Counted from the first letter of the stretch, positions 27,805 through 37,097 are shown. The stretch: DNA of 64,000 bases from Promicromonospora sp. AC04 (GCF_003058225.1 NZ_QBUG01000009.1:270714-334713); one strand, 5' to 3'. A program made the numbers and translations. Notes: generated by a model from the letters alone, not told the origin.

Positions 27805-29610
27805 TCAGCGCACCAGCCGGTCCGTGAAGCCGTTGCCGAAGACCCCGTGCGGATCGAGCCGGTCCAGGATGGCGACGGCCTCGGACCACTGGCCGACGCC
27901 GTACGAAGCGGGTACCGCGGACTCGATGACCTGTTCGTCGGCCCAGGCCGCCGTATCCGTATAGCCCCAGCCCTTGGACCACTCGACGCGCGTGAGCGCG
28001 TAACCGCCGTCGAAGGTGCTCATCAGGAAGTCCTCGAGCTCCTGGTAGAACTCGTGGGCCCCGGGTGAGGTCGGCTGGGTCAGCACGTCCACCCACACCG
28101 CGCAGTCGAACTCGGGGTGGTCGGGGTGCGGGCGGACGACGGAGAGCAGCGGCGGACGGGCGCCCGGCGCCGCGGAGTCGTCGGGCTGGTCGAGGCCGCT
28201 GACCCTGATCTCCACCTGCCCGTTGACCGGGAACCTGCCTGCCGCGGCCCAGGCCGTCAGCCGCTCCTGGTAGAAGGCGGCGAACTCGGAGACGACGCGC
28301 TGGACGTCGGCGCGGCTGGTGAGGATCCCGTACCCGTTGGCGGTCTCCCGAAGCGTGGTGGGGCGCAGGTAGAACTGGAGGGTGTAGGCGGGGCCCCACA
28401 GGTCCGTCGCGAAGGTGGCGGTCAGCCCGGTCGCCGCCACCGTGTACTGCGCGGCGCCGAGGACCGGCGCGAGGTGCCAGGAGCCGCCGACGAGGAGCCC
28501 CACCAGCCGCGAGACCGGGGTCGGGATGACGTCGCTGAACGGGTAGTTGTACGGCGCGTACACCTGCCGGGAGGTGAGCGGGCGCTCAGGGCTGAGGCTC
28601 CACACCTTGAGCCAGGGCCGGTCGGTGAAGGCGAACCAGATCGTCTCCACCCGCCCCGACTCGGCCATGAAGTCGGCGAAGGTGTTTCCGCGGGCGGCGA
28701 GGGCGCTGCCCGGCGCGGCGAAGAGCTCGTCGGCGGTGAGGTCGACGCGGCTCTGACAGCGCAGCGGGATCTCCTCGCCCACCTGGATCTCGGCTTCCAC
28801 GACGAGGCCGCGCCCGAGGTGGGCGGCCAGCGCTTCGCACTCCTCGTCGGTTCCCCGGCGGAAGGTCCGTACGACGTAGGCGTCCTGGTCCGGGTCCCAG
28901 ACGACGGCGGTGAGGGACAGGACGAGGTTGCTGAGACTGCCGTAGGTGTGGCCGGGGCGGGCGGGCTCGCCGTCCGCGGGGACACTCGTGCCGTGGGCGT
29001 CGATCGCCAGCGTGCCGCCCAGGGTCAGCTCCCCCGGTGCGGGAGTGTTGGTGACGCCCAGCCCGTTGTCGGCGAGGAAGGCCAGCAGAGTCTCGAGGGT
29101 CACTCCGGTCTGCGCACGCACCGCGCCGGGGGCGCCGTCGGGCGGGGTGGTGAGCTCCATGTGGGTCAGGTGCTTGGTGGTGTCCAGCAGGAGGACCTGC
29201 GCGTCGTGCTCGGTGTCCGAGGTGATGGTCAGGGGTGACCAGTTGTGGGACTTGCCCCGGGCGCGCAGCCGCCAGCCGTTGGCCCAGGCCCAGTTGGCGA
29301 GGTCGGCGAGGTCCTGACCGGTGCGGGGTGCGCAGGCCCACAGTCCTGCGTGGGTGATCTCGCCGGCCCAGTTGATGTAGGGGGAGAGGTAGGGCAGGAG
29401 CCCGGCCGGAAGCTCGGGTGCGGCGCCCGAGACGGCGGCTGCCGGGACGGCGGCGGACGCCGCGGTGGCCCCGGTGGTTGCGGCGCCGAGCGGGATGCCC
29501 AACGCTCCGGCAGCTGCCGCGCGCAGCACACCACGGCGGGAGAGGCCGGAGGACGAAGCGGGATCGGCGGGGGTGGCAGGGCCTGGCGATAGTTCCGATT
29601 GATCGGACAT
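27805..29610 (-). CDS. Tat-exported class II cholesterol-oxidase-like flavoenzyme
   Basis: 601 aa, close to the roughly 600 aa of class II cholesterol oxidases. The N-terminus carries a twin-arginine signal, SRRGVLRAAAAG at residues 24-35, followed by an Ala-rich region to about 65. The VAO-type FAD domain has INWAGEITHAGLWACAPRTGQDL and RARGKSHNWSPLTI, where His122 fits the covalent FAD attachment site. A cholesterol-oxidase substrate-binding domain follows, ending in EWSKGWGYT and DPHGVFGNGFTDRLV. Expected to oxidise a 3-beta-hydroxysterol or related alcohol outside the membrane; the real substrate is not proven. The GTG at 29613 is an alternative start. Confidence 0.85.
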   Translation of the reverse strand: MSDQSELSPGPATPADPASSSGLSRRGVLRAAAAGALGIPLGAATTGATAASAAVPAAAVSGAAPELPAGLLPYLSPYINWAGEITHAGLWACAPRTGQDLADLANWAWANGWRLRARGKSHNWSPLTITSDTEHDAQVLLLDTTKHLTHMELTTPPDGAPGAVRAQTGVTLETLLAFLADNGLGVTNTPAPGELTLGGTLAIDAHGTSVPADGEPARPGHTYGSLSNLVLSLTAVVWDPDQDAYVVRTFRRGTDEECEALAAHLGRGLVVEAEIQVGEEIPLRCQSRVDLTADELFAAPGSALAARGNTFADFMAESGRVETIWFAFTDRPWLKVWSLSPERPLTSRQVYAPYNYPFSDVIPTPVSRLVGLLVGGSWHLAPVLGAAQYTVAATGLTATFATDLWGPAYTLQFYLRPTTLRETANGYGILTSRADVQRVVSEFAAFYQERLTAWAAAGRFPVNGQVEIRVSGLDQPDDSAAPGARPPLLSVVRPHPDHPEFDCAVWVDVLTQPTSPGAHEFYQELEDFLMSTFDGGYALTRVEWSKGWGYTDTAAWADEQVIESAVPASYGVGQWSEAVAILDRLDPHGVFGNGFTDRLVR

Positions 29611-29613
29611 CAC

Positions 29614-29785
29614 CCGAATGTATGGCTATCCGGTTCCCGACACCAGGTCCGTGCCCAGCGCCTTTTGCATTCGAGTAGTCATATGTGGGTGAATTGAGGG
29701 TGACGCGCTGACATCGCGCGGTAACGACTTGGTATAAAGGGTCGCGCCAGGAAAGTCCGGCGCAGTCCCTCAGTGCGGAGGCCGA
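29614..29785. promoter_or_regulatory. Divergent spacer with TATAAA box
   Basis: Lower-GC spacer between the sterol-oxidase-like gene and a small membrane protein gene. GGTATAAAGGG at 29731-29741 is repeated exactly upstream of the acyltransferase operon at 35560-35570, suggesting a shared promoter type with TATAAA as -10. On the minus strand TACATT lies 6 bases before the ATG at 29610. Confidence 0.45.
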
Positions 29786-30214
29786 GTGTTGACACGCTCT
29801 CTCGTGACCGGAACGGCCGCGATCGTAGGGTTTCTGGTGCTTGTCACGGCCACGGAGCTCTTCTACTTCGGGCCCCCGGCGGATGCCCACAACGCCGGTG
29901 AGGCCTTCGCCTCGATCGGTGGCGCGGTGCTCACGTTCCTCACCTGGGCAGCCATCGGCTGGGGCGTCGCGTGGATCGCGCGCGCCCTCCGCCTGGCCCG
30001 CCTGTCCGTGCTCATCGGGATGGTCGCGCCGGTCGCCGCGATAGTCGTCTTCACGCTGACGGTCGACCTGGACGCGTGGTCCACCGGGTTCGGGGTGCTG
30101 TCGTTCGCCGCGGCGTCCACCGGCGTCCTGGTCACGAGCCGACGCCGCAAGGCGGCCCGGCCCAGCGTCGTGCCCGAGCCGAAAGGGCATCCTCCGGTGC
30201 GGATGGCCGCGTGA
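29786..30214 (+). CDS. Small membrane protein of unknown function
   Basis: 142 aa; not recognised. Four likely membrane helices: about 6-27, 45-65, 72-92 and 100-116, then a basic cytoplasmic tail starting SRRRKAARP. The start is the GTG at 29786 with GGAG 6 nt upstream; a TATAAA box lies 48 bp upstream. A ketopantoate-reductase-like gene follows after 43 bp on the same strand. Confidence 0.7.
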   Translation: MLTRSLVTGTAAIVGFLVLVTATELFYFGPPADAHNAGEAFASIGGAVLTFLTWAAIGWGVAWIARALRLARLSVLIGMVAPVAAIVVFTLTVDLDAWSTGFGVLSFAAASTGVLVTSRRRKAARPSVVPEPKGHPPVRMAA

Positions 30215-30257
30215 TCGCGGAGCGGGACCGCAGGCTCGTGCGACGGGCGGGCAGCGC

Positions 30258-31154
30258 GTGAGCGGCGCGCCGATCGCAGTGATCGGCCCTGGCGCGATCG
30301 GCGGCCTCATGGCCGCCCTGATGCAGCGCGCGGGGCACGACGTCACGGTGGTCGCGCGGGAGCCGACCGCCACCCACATCGCCGAGCACGGGCTCGACGT
30401 CGTGACCGACCTCTTCGGCGCCTGGCACGCGCCCCTGCCCGCCTCCACGACGGTGCCGCACGGCGCTCGCGTCCTGGTCGCGGTCAAGGCCGACGGTGTG
30501 GCCGCGGCCGCCGACCTGCTGCGGGATGCCGCGCCGACCGAGGTGATCGCCCTGCTCAACGGCGTGGAGCACATGGACCGGCTGCGTTCGGCCGCGGACG
30601 GCGCACGCGTCTTCGGCGCGACGATCGCCGGCCAGACGCGCCGCACCCCCGTGGGTGGCCCCCGCCCCGCCACGGTCACGCACTCGTTCAACCTGCTCAC
30701 GATCGTGGTGCCCGACGAGGCGGAGGACCTCGGCCTCGCCGCCGCCCTGCGCGACACGGGCGCCGTCATGAACACCGGCGGCACCGAGAACGAGGTGCTC
30801 TGGAAGAAGCTGCGGTTCCTCGCCGCCCTGTCGCTGCTGACCTCGACGTGGAAGGTAGGTATCCGGGAGGCGCTGGACCGCGACCCGGGGCTCACCGCCG
30901 GGCTGCTGGACGAGATCGCCGCGGTCGCGTCCGCCGAGGGCGTCCCGTCCACGGGCGAGGACCTGCGCCTGCTGCTCGCAGACCTGCCGCCCCGGACCGT
31001 CGGCTCCCTGGAGGCCGACCTGTCGGCCGGCCGGCCGGGCGAGCTCGACGCGATCGGCGGCGCGATCCTGCGGGCCGGTCAGCGGCACGGGGTGGTGATG
31101 CCGGTGCTCACGGCGACGGTGGACCGCCTGGCGGCGTCGGTCACGCAAGCCTGA
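30258..31154 (+). CDS. 2-dehydropantoate 2-reductase family protein
   Basis: 298 aa, ApbA/PanE family. N-terminal Rossmann fold IAVIGPGAIGGLMAALMQRAGHDVTVVARE, a second conserved segment VLVAVKADGV, and the C-terminal helical domain with ENEVLWKKLRFLAALSLLTS containing the catalytic-type Lys. PanE reduces ketopantoate with NADPH in pantothenate/CoA synthesis, but many paralogues act on other 2-oxo acids and no other pantothenate gene is nearby, so the symbol is withheld. GTG start at 30258. Convergent with the acyltransferase gene, 9 bp apart. Confidence 0.85.
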   Translation: MSGAPIAVIGPGAIGGLMAALMQRAGHDVTVVAREPTATHIAEHGLDVVTDLFGAWHAPLPASTTVPHGARVLVAVKADGVAAAADLLRDAAPTEVIALLNGVEHMDRLRSAADGARVFGATIAGQTRRTPVGGPRPATVTHSFNLLTIVVPDEAEDLGLAAALRDTGAVMNTGGTENEVLWKKLRFLAALSLLTSTWKVGIREALDRDPGLTAGLLDEIAAVASAEGVPSTGEDLRLLLADLPPRTVGSLEADLSAGRPGELDAIGGAILRAGQRHGVVMPVLTATVDRLAASVTQA

Positions 31155-31163
31155 CCAAGCCGT

Positions 31164-32591
31164 TCACCAGAAGCGGACCGGGAGGCCGTGGCGGGCGAAC
31201 ACGGCCTCGACCGCGGCGCGTATCTGATCAGGGGTGCCGAGCCGCTCCTCGTCCAGCCCGAGCACCGCGAGGGTCGCGACGCCGTTGTGCTCGGACCACC
31301 AGGAGTCCAGGCCGCCCCGCATCTGGCGCAGGCGCCCGCGGGTCAGCCCCTGCGTGATCCCGCGCATGAGCACGCTGGTGGCGGGCGTGCCGAGCGGGGT
31401 GGCGAACGTCGCGGGCAGCCGGCCCAGGTTCGAGGCCAGGCACAGCGGGGCGGTGCCGTCGCGCGCGGCGCGCTTGGCGACGGCGTCGGGCACCATCTGC
31501 ATGAGCGGCTTCAGCGGGCCCAGGGTGTCCACCCGGGTGCCGGTCTTCAGGGCCAGGAACTCGGTCTTGGAGCGGGCCCGGATGTGCTCCATGTCGGCCA
31601 CCACCCCCGCGCGCTCCGGCGCGGGCGTCACCGTGGTGTCGACGGCGATGGAGACCCCCGACGTCGCGTTCGAGCGCAGGTCGCCCTTCTTGCGCAGGCT
31701 GACGGGCAGCGAGACGCGCACCGGCATGCCTGCCGTCGCGGCGCCGGCGGCGAGCAGGATCTCCGTGCACACGGCGATCAGCAGCGTGTTCGCGGTCCCG
31801 CCGGCCGCGTGGGCCGCGCGGTGCCAGGTGGAGGCGTCCGTGTCGACCACGACGATGGGTGGGTCGGCGAGCTCGTCGTCGTCGGCGCGCGGCTCGGGCC
31901 GGGGCCGGTCCGACGACTGCTGCGCCATCAGCGGCGGCACCGGGCCCTGCCGGGCTGCCTGCCGCAGGCCGTCGGCCACGGCGCGCGCCTGGTTCGTGGC
32001 GTCGCGCAGGTCGGCCACGAGGCCGGTGCGGATGCGCTCGCCCTCCACGGGCAGACGGCGGATGTCCGACGCCGGACCGGCCACCGGCGTCGCGTCCGGG
32101 ATGCTCTCGGCGGCGGCCGCGTCGACCGCGGCCCGCAGCGCGCCGATGTGCATGCCGCCGTCGGCGACGACGTGCGACGTCACGAAGCTGAGCAGGCTCC
32201 CGCCGCCCGCCGTGGGCGCGGCGGCGAGGGCCCAGGTGGGGCCGTTCTCGGGGTCCAGGCTCACCTGGGCCTGGCGGTTCGCCCAGTCGAGGACGGCGTC
32301 GTCGCGCACGGGGGCGGACCCGACCACCAGGTCGGGCAGCACCGTGGAGGCCGACCACCGGGCGCGGGCGCCCGGGAGGCGGCCGGGCCGCACCACCCGC
32401 TGCAGCGGGCCGTTCGCGAGGCCGCGGTGCAGGGCGCGCAGGGCGTCGAGGTCCAGGGGTGCGGGCAGGCGCCAGACCGTCTGGTTGACCACGGCGACGC
32501 CGAGCACGCGGCGGGTGCGCAGGAAGAGGTCGTCGTCGTAGGTGAGGCGGTTGCTGGCGGCAGGGTTGCTGGTGGTCGCTGGGCTGGTCAC
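31164..32591 (-). CDS. Condensation-superfamily acyltransferase (WS/DGAT-like) 1
   Basis: 475 aa from the GTG at 32591, chosen for GGAGG 4 nt upstream. A stand-alone CAT-like fold: N-terminal DDLFLRTRRVLGVAVVNQTVWRLP, active-site HxxxDG as TSHVVADGGMH (about residue 145), then a C-terminal half with PVRVSLPVSLRKKGDLRSNATSG and LASNLGRLPATFA. No adenylation or carrier domain is fused, so it is not an NRPS module. It likely esterifies a lipid or sugar with an acyl-CoA or acyl carrier substrate. Paralogous to the gene at 33985-35457, with the same N-terminal pattern. Divergent from the GT1 gene, which lies between the two paralogues. Confidence 0.8.
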   Translation of the reverse strand: MTSPATTSNPAASNRLTYDDDLFLRTRRVLGVAVVNQTVWRLPAPLDLDALRALHRGLANGPLQRVVRPGRLPGARARWSASTVLPDLVVGSAPVRDDAVLDWANRQAQVSLDPENGPTWALAAAPTAGGGSLLSFVTSHVVADGGMHIGALRAAVDAAAAESIPDATPVAGPASDIRRLPVEGERIRTGLVADLRDATNQARAVADGLRQAARQGPVPPLMAQQSSDRPRPEPRADDDELADPPIVVVDTDASTWHRAAHAAGGTANTLLIAVCTEILLAAGAATAGMPVRVSLPVSLRKKGDLRSNATSGVSIAVDTTVTPAPERAGVVADMEHIRARSKTEFLALKTGTRVDTLGPLKPLMQMVPDAVAKRAARDGTAPLCLASNLGRLPATFATPLGTPATSVLMRGITQGLTRGRLRQMRGGLDSWWSEHNGVATLAVLGLDEERLGTPDQIRAAVEAVFARHGLPVRFW

Positions 32592-32632
32592 GGGGCCTCC
32601 GGTGCCGGGCAAGGGGTTGTGTGTCGGGCGGG

Positions 32633-32644
32633 TAGGGTGCGCGC
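32633..32644 (+). promoter_or_regulatory. -10 box of the leaderless glycosyltransferase transcript
   Basis: TAGGGT at 32633-32638 ends 6 nt before the GTG at 32645, with no Shine-Dalgarno between. This fits leaderless initiation at the GTG. Confidence 0.5.
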
Positions 32645-33970
32645 GTGCGTCATGTCATGGCCCTGGTGGGCAGTCGAGGAGATGTGCAGCCGGCCCTCGC
32701 GGTCGCTCTGGAGCTGCGTCGTCGCGGGCACGATGTGGTGACCGGCGTCGCGCCGAACCTCGTGCCGCTGGCCGAGCGGCTGGGCCTGGACCCGGTGCCG
32801 CTGGGCATCGACTCGGCGGCCCTGCTGGGCTCCGACCTGGTGCGCCGCGACATGCGCTCGGCCCACCCGGTGCGCCGGGTGCGGGCGCTGCGCGCCGTCG
32901 CCGCGGCGGGCTGGGACGAGCTGCGCACCGGCCTGCTGGCGTTGCTGGACGACGTCGGCGGCGCCGACACCGTGGTGACCGGCCTGCTCGGCCAGGAGGT
33001 GGCCGCCGCCGTGGCCGAGCGGCGCGGGCTCGGCATGGCCGCGCTGCACTACTGCCCGGTGCGGGCCAATCGCGTGGTGTCGCCCGTGAGCGGCGTGCGC
33101 GGGCCGGGCGCCACGCGGGCGGTCTGGGGACTGGGGGAGCGGGTGCGCTGGGACCTGACCCGCCGGGCGGAGAACGCCCAGCGCGCCGAGCTCGGCCTGG
33201 GCGCCACCCGCGTGCACCTGCCCACCAGGCTGCGCGACGCCGGGGCGGTCGAGATCCAGGCCTACGACCCCGTGCTCGTGCCCGGCCTCGCCGACGAGTG
33301 GGGCCCGCGGCGCCCGTTCACGGGCTTCCTCGCCCTGGACGACGACGCCCGGGCGCGCCTCGGGGAGGCCGGCTCGGGCCCGGACGCCGAGCCCGGGGCT
33401 GCCCTCGACGCTGGGCTCGACGCGGGCCTCGAAGGATGGCTGGACGACGGCGACCCGCCCGTCTACGTCGGGTTCGGCTCCATGCCCGTCGCCGACCCGC
33501 CCGCACTGCTCGCCGCCGTCGACGCCGCGTGCGCCGAGCTCGGCGTGCGCGCGCTGGTGAGCGCCGGGTGGAACGACTTCTCGGCCGCCGGCGGCGCGGA
33601 CGGCGTGGACGAGAAGCGGGTGCGCGTGGTCGGCGCCGTCGACCACGCCGCCGTGCTGCCCCGCTGCCGCGCCGCCGTCCACCACGGCGGGGCAGGCACC
33701 ACGGGGGCGGTGCTGCGGGCGGGGCTGCCCGCCGTCGTCGGCTGGTACTCCGCCGACCAGCCCATGTGGGGCGACCTGCTGCGCGGCGCGGGGGTCGGCG
33801 TCGCGCGCCGCGCGAGCACGCTCGCACAGCCGGGCGTGCTCGCCGGGGCCCTGTCCGAGGTGCTCGACGACGCCACCGCGGCCCGCGCCGCCGCGCTCGG
33901 TTCGCGGCTGGTGCCCGCCGACCGGGCGGTCGCCGCGGCGGCCGACGCGATCGGCGACATCGGACGCTGA
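32645..33970 (+). CDS. GT1 (UGT/MGT-like) glycosyltransferase
   Basis: 441 aa. The N-terminal acceptor domain opens with the typical HVMALVGSRGDVQPALAVALELRRRGHDV. The C-terminal donor domain has VYVGFGSMPVADP and the nucleotide-sugar signature AAVHHGGAGTTGAVLRAGLPAVV followed by YSADQPMWGDLL. Closest in style to sterol glucosyltransferases and the glycopeptidolipid GTs of mycobacteria, so the acceptor is probably a lipid or polyketide. Flanked by condensation-type acyltransferases on both sides. A pathway making an acylated glycolipid is inferred. It converges with the 33985 gene 14 bp downstream. Confidence 0.88.
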   Translation: MRHVMALVGSRGDVQPALAVALELRRRGHDVVTGVAPNLVPLAERLGLDPVPLGIDSAALLGSDLVRRDMRSAHPVRRVRALRAVAAAGWDELRTGLLALLDDVGGADTVVTGLLGQEVAAAVAERRGLGMAALHYCPVRANRVVSPVSGVRGPGATRAVWGLGERVRWDLTRRAENAQRAELGLGATRVHLPTRLRDAGAVEIQAYDPVLVPGLADEWGPRRPFTGFLALDDDARARLGEAGSGPDAEPGAALDAGLDAGLEGWLDDGDPPVYVGFGSMPVADPPALLAAVDAACAELGVRALVSAGWNDFSAAGGADGVDEKRVRVVGAVDHAAVLPRCRAAVHHGGAGTTGAVLRAGLPAVVGWYSADQPMWGDLLRGAGVGVARRASTLAQPGVLAGALSEVLDDATAARAAALGSRLVPADRAVAAAADAIGDIGR

Positions 33971-33984
33971 GCCGCCCCGCGCCG

Positions 33985-35457
33985 TCACCACGGGACCGCC
34001 GGCAGCTTCCAGACCTCCACCTCGGCCAGCACGAGGTCGCGCAGGGTCTCGGCGTCTGCCACCCGGTCGGGGTCGAGGGCGGCGACGCTGAGCACCGTCG
34101 CCTTGCCCACGGTGGTGCAGAAGGCGACCAGCCCGCCGCCGACGGCGCGCAGCTCTGCGGCGGTCGCGCCCTGGTAGTGCGACAGGGTGGCGACCGCGCG
34201 CACGGAGCCGCCCGGCGCGTGGGTGTACCCGGCGGGCGGCTTGCCCAGGTTGGACGCCAGGGCCGCCGCCACGGGCGGCTGCGGCAGGCGGCTCACGAGG
34301 GTGTCGGGCAGCATCTGCACCAGCTCGAGCGGCACCGGGGCCACCTCGGGCGCCGCCTGCCCGACGGCGGTGTACGCCTCCTTGGCGGCCGCCCGGACCC
34401 AGCCGAGGTCGCGGTGGGCCAGGACGTCGGCCGGGATCGTGACCCGGGCGATCTTGGTCGAGTTGGCGCGCGGGTCGTCGGCGCCGCGCGTGGACACGGG
34501 CAGCGCCACCGGGACGGGCTGCCCCGGGAACCGGCCGGTGGCGTGCACCAGGCGGGCGAGGAACGCCACGAACCAGGTGTTGGGGGTGCCGCCGTGCTCG
34601 GCGGCGGCCGCGGCCACCTGGTCGGACGGGAGCTCGACGTGCAGCACGGGCGCGCGCCAGCCGGCGTCGTCGGGAGCCTGGGTCCCGGCGGGCTCGACCG
34701 CCGAGGCGTGGGTCGGGCCGTTCGAGACCAGGGTCTCGGCAGGCTCGGCCTGCGGACGGGGTTCGGCCACCGGACCGGGCTCGGCCGCCGGAGCGGCCTC
34801 GATCGCCCGGGTGGCGGGCTCGCCCGCCGCGGCGGTGCGGGCGGCCTGCCGGGCCTTGGCCCGCGCCCACCGGCCGACGGCGGCGGCCTGCGCGGCGGCG
34901 TCGGCGGCGTCGGCCAGCAGCGCCCGGGTCCCGCGCTCGGGTGCAGGCACGGCTATCGGGTCGGCATGCGTCGAGGCGCGCACTATGGCGTCGATCAGCG
35001 CGGCGCCGTCCGCGACGGCGTGCGCGCAGGTGAGCGAGACGATCCCGCCGACCACCTCGCCCGCGCTGCCGGCGCCGGTCACCGGGCCGGCCACGAGGTC
35101 CGCGGCGGCGAGCCGCCAGGAGCGGCCCCGGGCGGGGTCGAGCGGCACGTCGGCCTGCGACTGCGCCCACGTCCCGATCTGGCCGGCGGCCACGGCCGCC
35201 GTCTGCAGGTCGACGACCGGCAGTGTGCCGGCGGGCGCCCACCGGTGCCGCGCGCCGGGTATGCGGGCGCGCACCACCCGCCGGTGCAGCGAGCCGGCGG
35301 CGATGCCTTCGGCCAGGTCACGCAGGCGATCGGCGTCGTACGGCCCGTCGAGGCGCCACAGCACCTGGTTCACCGCCGGGCTGGCGTCGCCGTCGTGCCG
35401 GCGCAGGAACATGTCGTCCGCGAACTGCAGTCGCAGTGCGGGTGGCGGGTCCGTCAC
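33985..35457 (-). CDS. Condensation-superfamily acyltransferase (WS/DGAT-like) 2
   Basis: 490 aa, GTG start at 35457 with GGGGAG 6 nt upstream. N-terminus LQFADDMFLRRHDGD...VNQVLWRLDGPYDADRL parallels its paralogue at 31164-32591. The active-site motif is TCAHAVADGAAL, and the C-terminal half has PVALPVSTRGADDPRANSTKI and ALASNLGKPPAGY. A Pro/Glu/Ala-rich linker of about 50 residues (about 215-270) separates the halves, longer than in the paralogue. Divergent from the three-gene acyltransferase operon starting at 35646. Same expected chemistry as the paralogue; substrate unknown. Confidence 0.8.
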   Translation of the reverse strand: MTDPPPALRLQFADDMFLRRHDGDASPAVNQVLWRLDGPYDADRLRDLAEGIAAGSLHRRVVRARIPGARHRWAPAGTLPVVDLQTAAVAAGQIGTWAQSQADVPLDPARGRSWRLAAADLVAGPVTGAGSAGEVVGGIVSLTCAHAVADGAALIDAIVRASTHADPIAVPAPERGTRALLADAADAAAQAAAVGRWARAKARQAARTAAAGEPATRAIEAAPAAEPGPVAEPRPQAEPAETLVSNGPTHASAVEPAGTQAPDDAGWRAPVLHVELPSDQVAAAAAEHGGTPNTWFVAFLARLVHATGRFPGQPVPVALPVSTRGADDPRANSTKIARVTIPADVLAHRDLGWVRAAAKEAYTAVGQAAPEVAPVPLELVQMLPDTLVSRLPQPPVAAALASNLGKPPAGYTHAPGGSVRAVATLSHYQGATAAELRAVGGGLVAFCTTVGKATVLSVAALDPDRVADAETLRDLVLAEVEVWKLPAVPW

Positions 35458-35645
35458 GCTCGTCTCCCCGTTCGGGTCCCGGTCCCTGAAGGGACCGTCG
35501 TCTTCAAGAGCCAGACCATACCGGGCATACGGGGGGACTAACTTTCACCCGACTAATCCGGTATAAAGGGCGGCGCAAGGGGACCGCGGAACTCGTCCGA
35601 CGTCGTGCTGGCCGTGCCCACATAACGATCTAGGGATCCGCCTGC
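35458..35645. promoter_or_regulatory. Divergent promoter region of the acyltransferase genes
   Basis: 188 bp with a lower-GC centre. TATAAA at 35562-35567 within GGTATAAAGGG, identical to the motif at 29731-29741, is a likely -10 for the rightward operon with a leader of about 70 nt. GTCCCTGAAGGGAC at about 35482-35495 is a short perfect palindrome near the leftward start, possibly an operator. Confidence 0.45.
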
Positions 35646-37097
35646 ATGGAATACACCGAGCTTTCGGCCTATGACCTACCCGCCGGAGCCGTGACGTCCT
35701 GGACGCCGCGAGCCGACGCCGGGCGGTGGCAGCAGGACCCGCGAGACCTGTCTCCGGGGCACGAGGCGCACCTGCGCGACTCGGAGCCGGGCTCCTGGAT
35801 CGGGTCGGTGCTGCGCGTGCCCGGCCCGTACGAGCCGGAGCCGCTGCGCCGCGCGATCCACGCGTGGGTGAGCCGCCACGAGGTGCTGCGCACCACCGTC
35901 ACGCGGGACGCCGGCGAGGGCTGGCGTCGGGTCACCGCCCCGGCCGAGGCCGTCACCATCCGGGACCTGGTGGTCGGCGACCTGACCGCCGTGCAGGTCG
36001 TCGCGCTGCTGCCCAGCCTGCTCGCCGACGTCTCGCCCACCGCCTGGCCCCACTGCGTGATGGCGAGCGTCGTGCCCGATCCGGCCCCCGGCTCAGCGGG
36101 CGCCGACCACTTCGTGCTCGCGTTCGGCGCCGACCACTCGGTGATGGACGCCTACTCCCAGCTCCTCTGGTTCGAGGAGATCGTCTCCCTGTACGACGCC
36201 GCCCGCCAGGGCGTGCCCGACGCCGAGCTGCGCGTGCTCGAGGTCGGCTCCCACGTGGACTTCTCCGCCGAGGACCGCAAGCTCGCCATGACGCTCGCCG
36301 CCGACGGCGAGCCGGTGCGCCGCTGGCTCGACTTCCTCGGGCCCGACGGCCTCTTCCCCCACTACGGCACCGGGATCACGCAGCCCGCCGCCGACGCCGC
36401 CGAGGCGGCCCGCCCGCAGGCCTCCCGGTCGGAGTGGCTCGCCACCGTCGAGCAGACCGACGACCTGAGCGCCCGCAGCCGGGCCCGCGGCGCATCCGCC
36501 CAGTCCGGGGTGCTGGCCGCGTTCGCGCACGCCGCGCGGCAGGTGCACGGGCTCGACCGGCTGCGGTTCGTGCTGCCGATGCACACCCGGTACGCGCCGC
36601 AGCACGCCGCCGCCGTCGGCTGGTACGTGGGCCTGTGCCCCGTGGACCTCGACCTCGACGGGATCGACCCGGTGCTGCGCGAGCTGGATCCCGGCCTGCC
36701 GGACCGGGTGGTCGACGGCAACGCCCTGACCGCCACCGTCGAACGCGTGCACGCTGCCGTCTCCGCGGGCAAGCACCTCGTGCGGTACTCGTTCGCGCGC
36801 ATCGCCGAGCTGGGCGGCATCACCGACGGCCCGCACTTCGCCGTGTCGTACGTCGACACCCGGTTCGTGCCCGGGGCCGAGCGCTGGACCTCCTGGGACG
36901 CCCGGACCCTGCGCAGCCCCGCCTACGGCACCGACGAGCTCTACCTGTGGTTCCTGCGCACCCCCGACGGCCTCAACGTGTCCACCCGCTACCCGGACAC
37001 CCCCGCGGCCCACGCCGCGCTGGACGCCCTGATCGAGGAGCTGCGCACCTACTTCCGGGCCTTCGGGTCCGCCGGACTGAAAGAGGCAGTCGCATGA
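35646..37097 (+). CDS. PapA-like condensation-domain acyltransferase 1
   Basis: 483 aa. Stand-alone condensation fold with RRAIHAWVSRHEVLRTTVTRD, the active-site motif FGADHSVMDAYSQ (HxxxDA) near residue 162, and VLPMHTRYAPQHAAAVGWYVGLCPV plus HFAVSYVDTRFVPG in the C-terminal half. This resembles the polyketide-associated proteins (PapA) that acylate trehalose or phthiocerol in mycobacteria. First gene of a tightly coupled trio; its TGA overlaps the next ATG (ATGA). The donor is probably an acyl-CoA or polyketide-bound chain; neither donor nor acceptor can be read from sequence. Confidence 0.8.
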   Translation: MEYTELSAYDLPAGAVTSWTPRADAGRWQQDPRDLSPGHEAHLRDSEPGSWIGSVLRVPGPYEPEPLRRAIHAWVSRHEVLRTTVTRDAGEGWRRVTAPAEAVTIRDLVVGDLTAVQVVALLPSLLADVSPTAWPHCVMASVVPDPAPGSAGADHFVLAFGADHSVMDAYSQLLWFEEIVSLYDAARQGVPDAELRVLEVGSHVDFSAEDRKLAMTLAADGEPVRRWLDFLGPDGLFPHYGTGITQPAADAAEAARPQASRSEWLATVEQTDDLSARSRARGASAQSGVLAAFAHAARQVHGLDRLRFVLPMHTRYAPQHAAAVGWYVGLCPVDLDLDGIDPVLRELDPGLPDRVVDGNALTATVERVHAAVSAGKHLVRYSFARIAELGGITDGPHFAVSYVDTRFVPGAERWTSWDARTLRSPAYGTDELYLWFLRTPDGLNVSTRYPDTPAAHAALDALIEELRTYFRAFGSAGLKEAVA

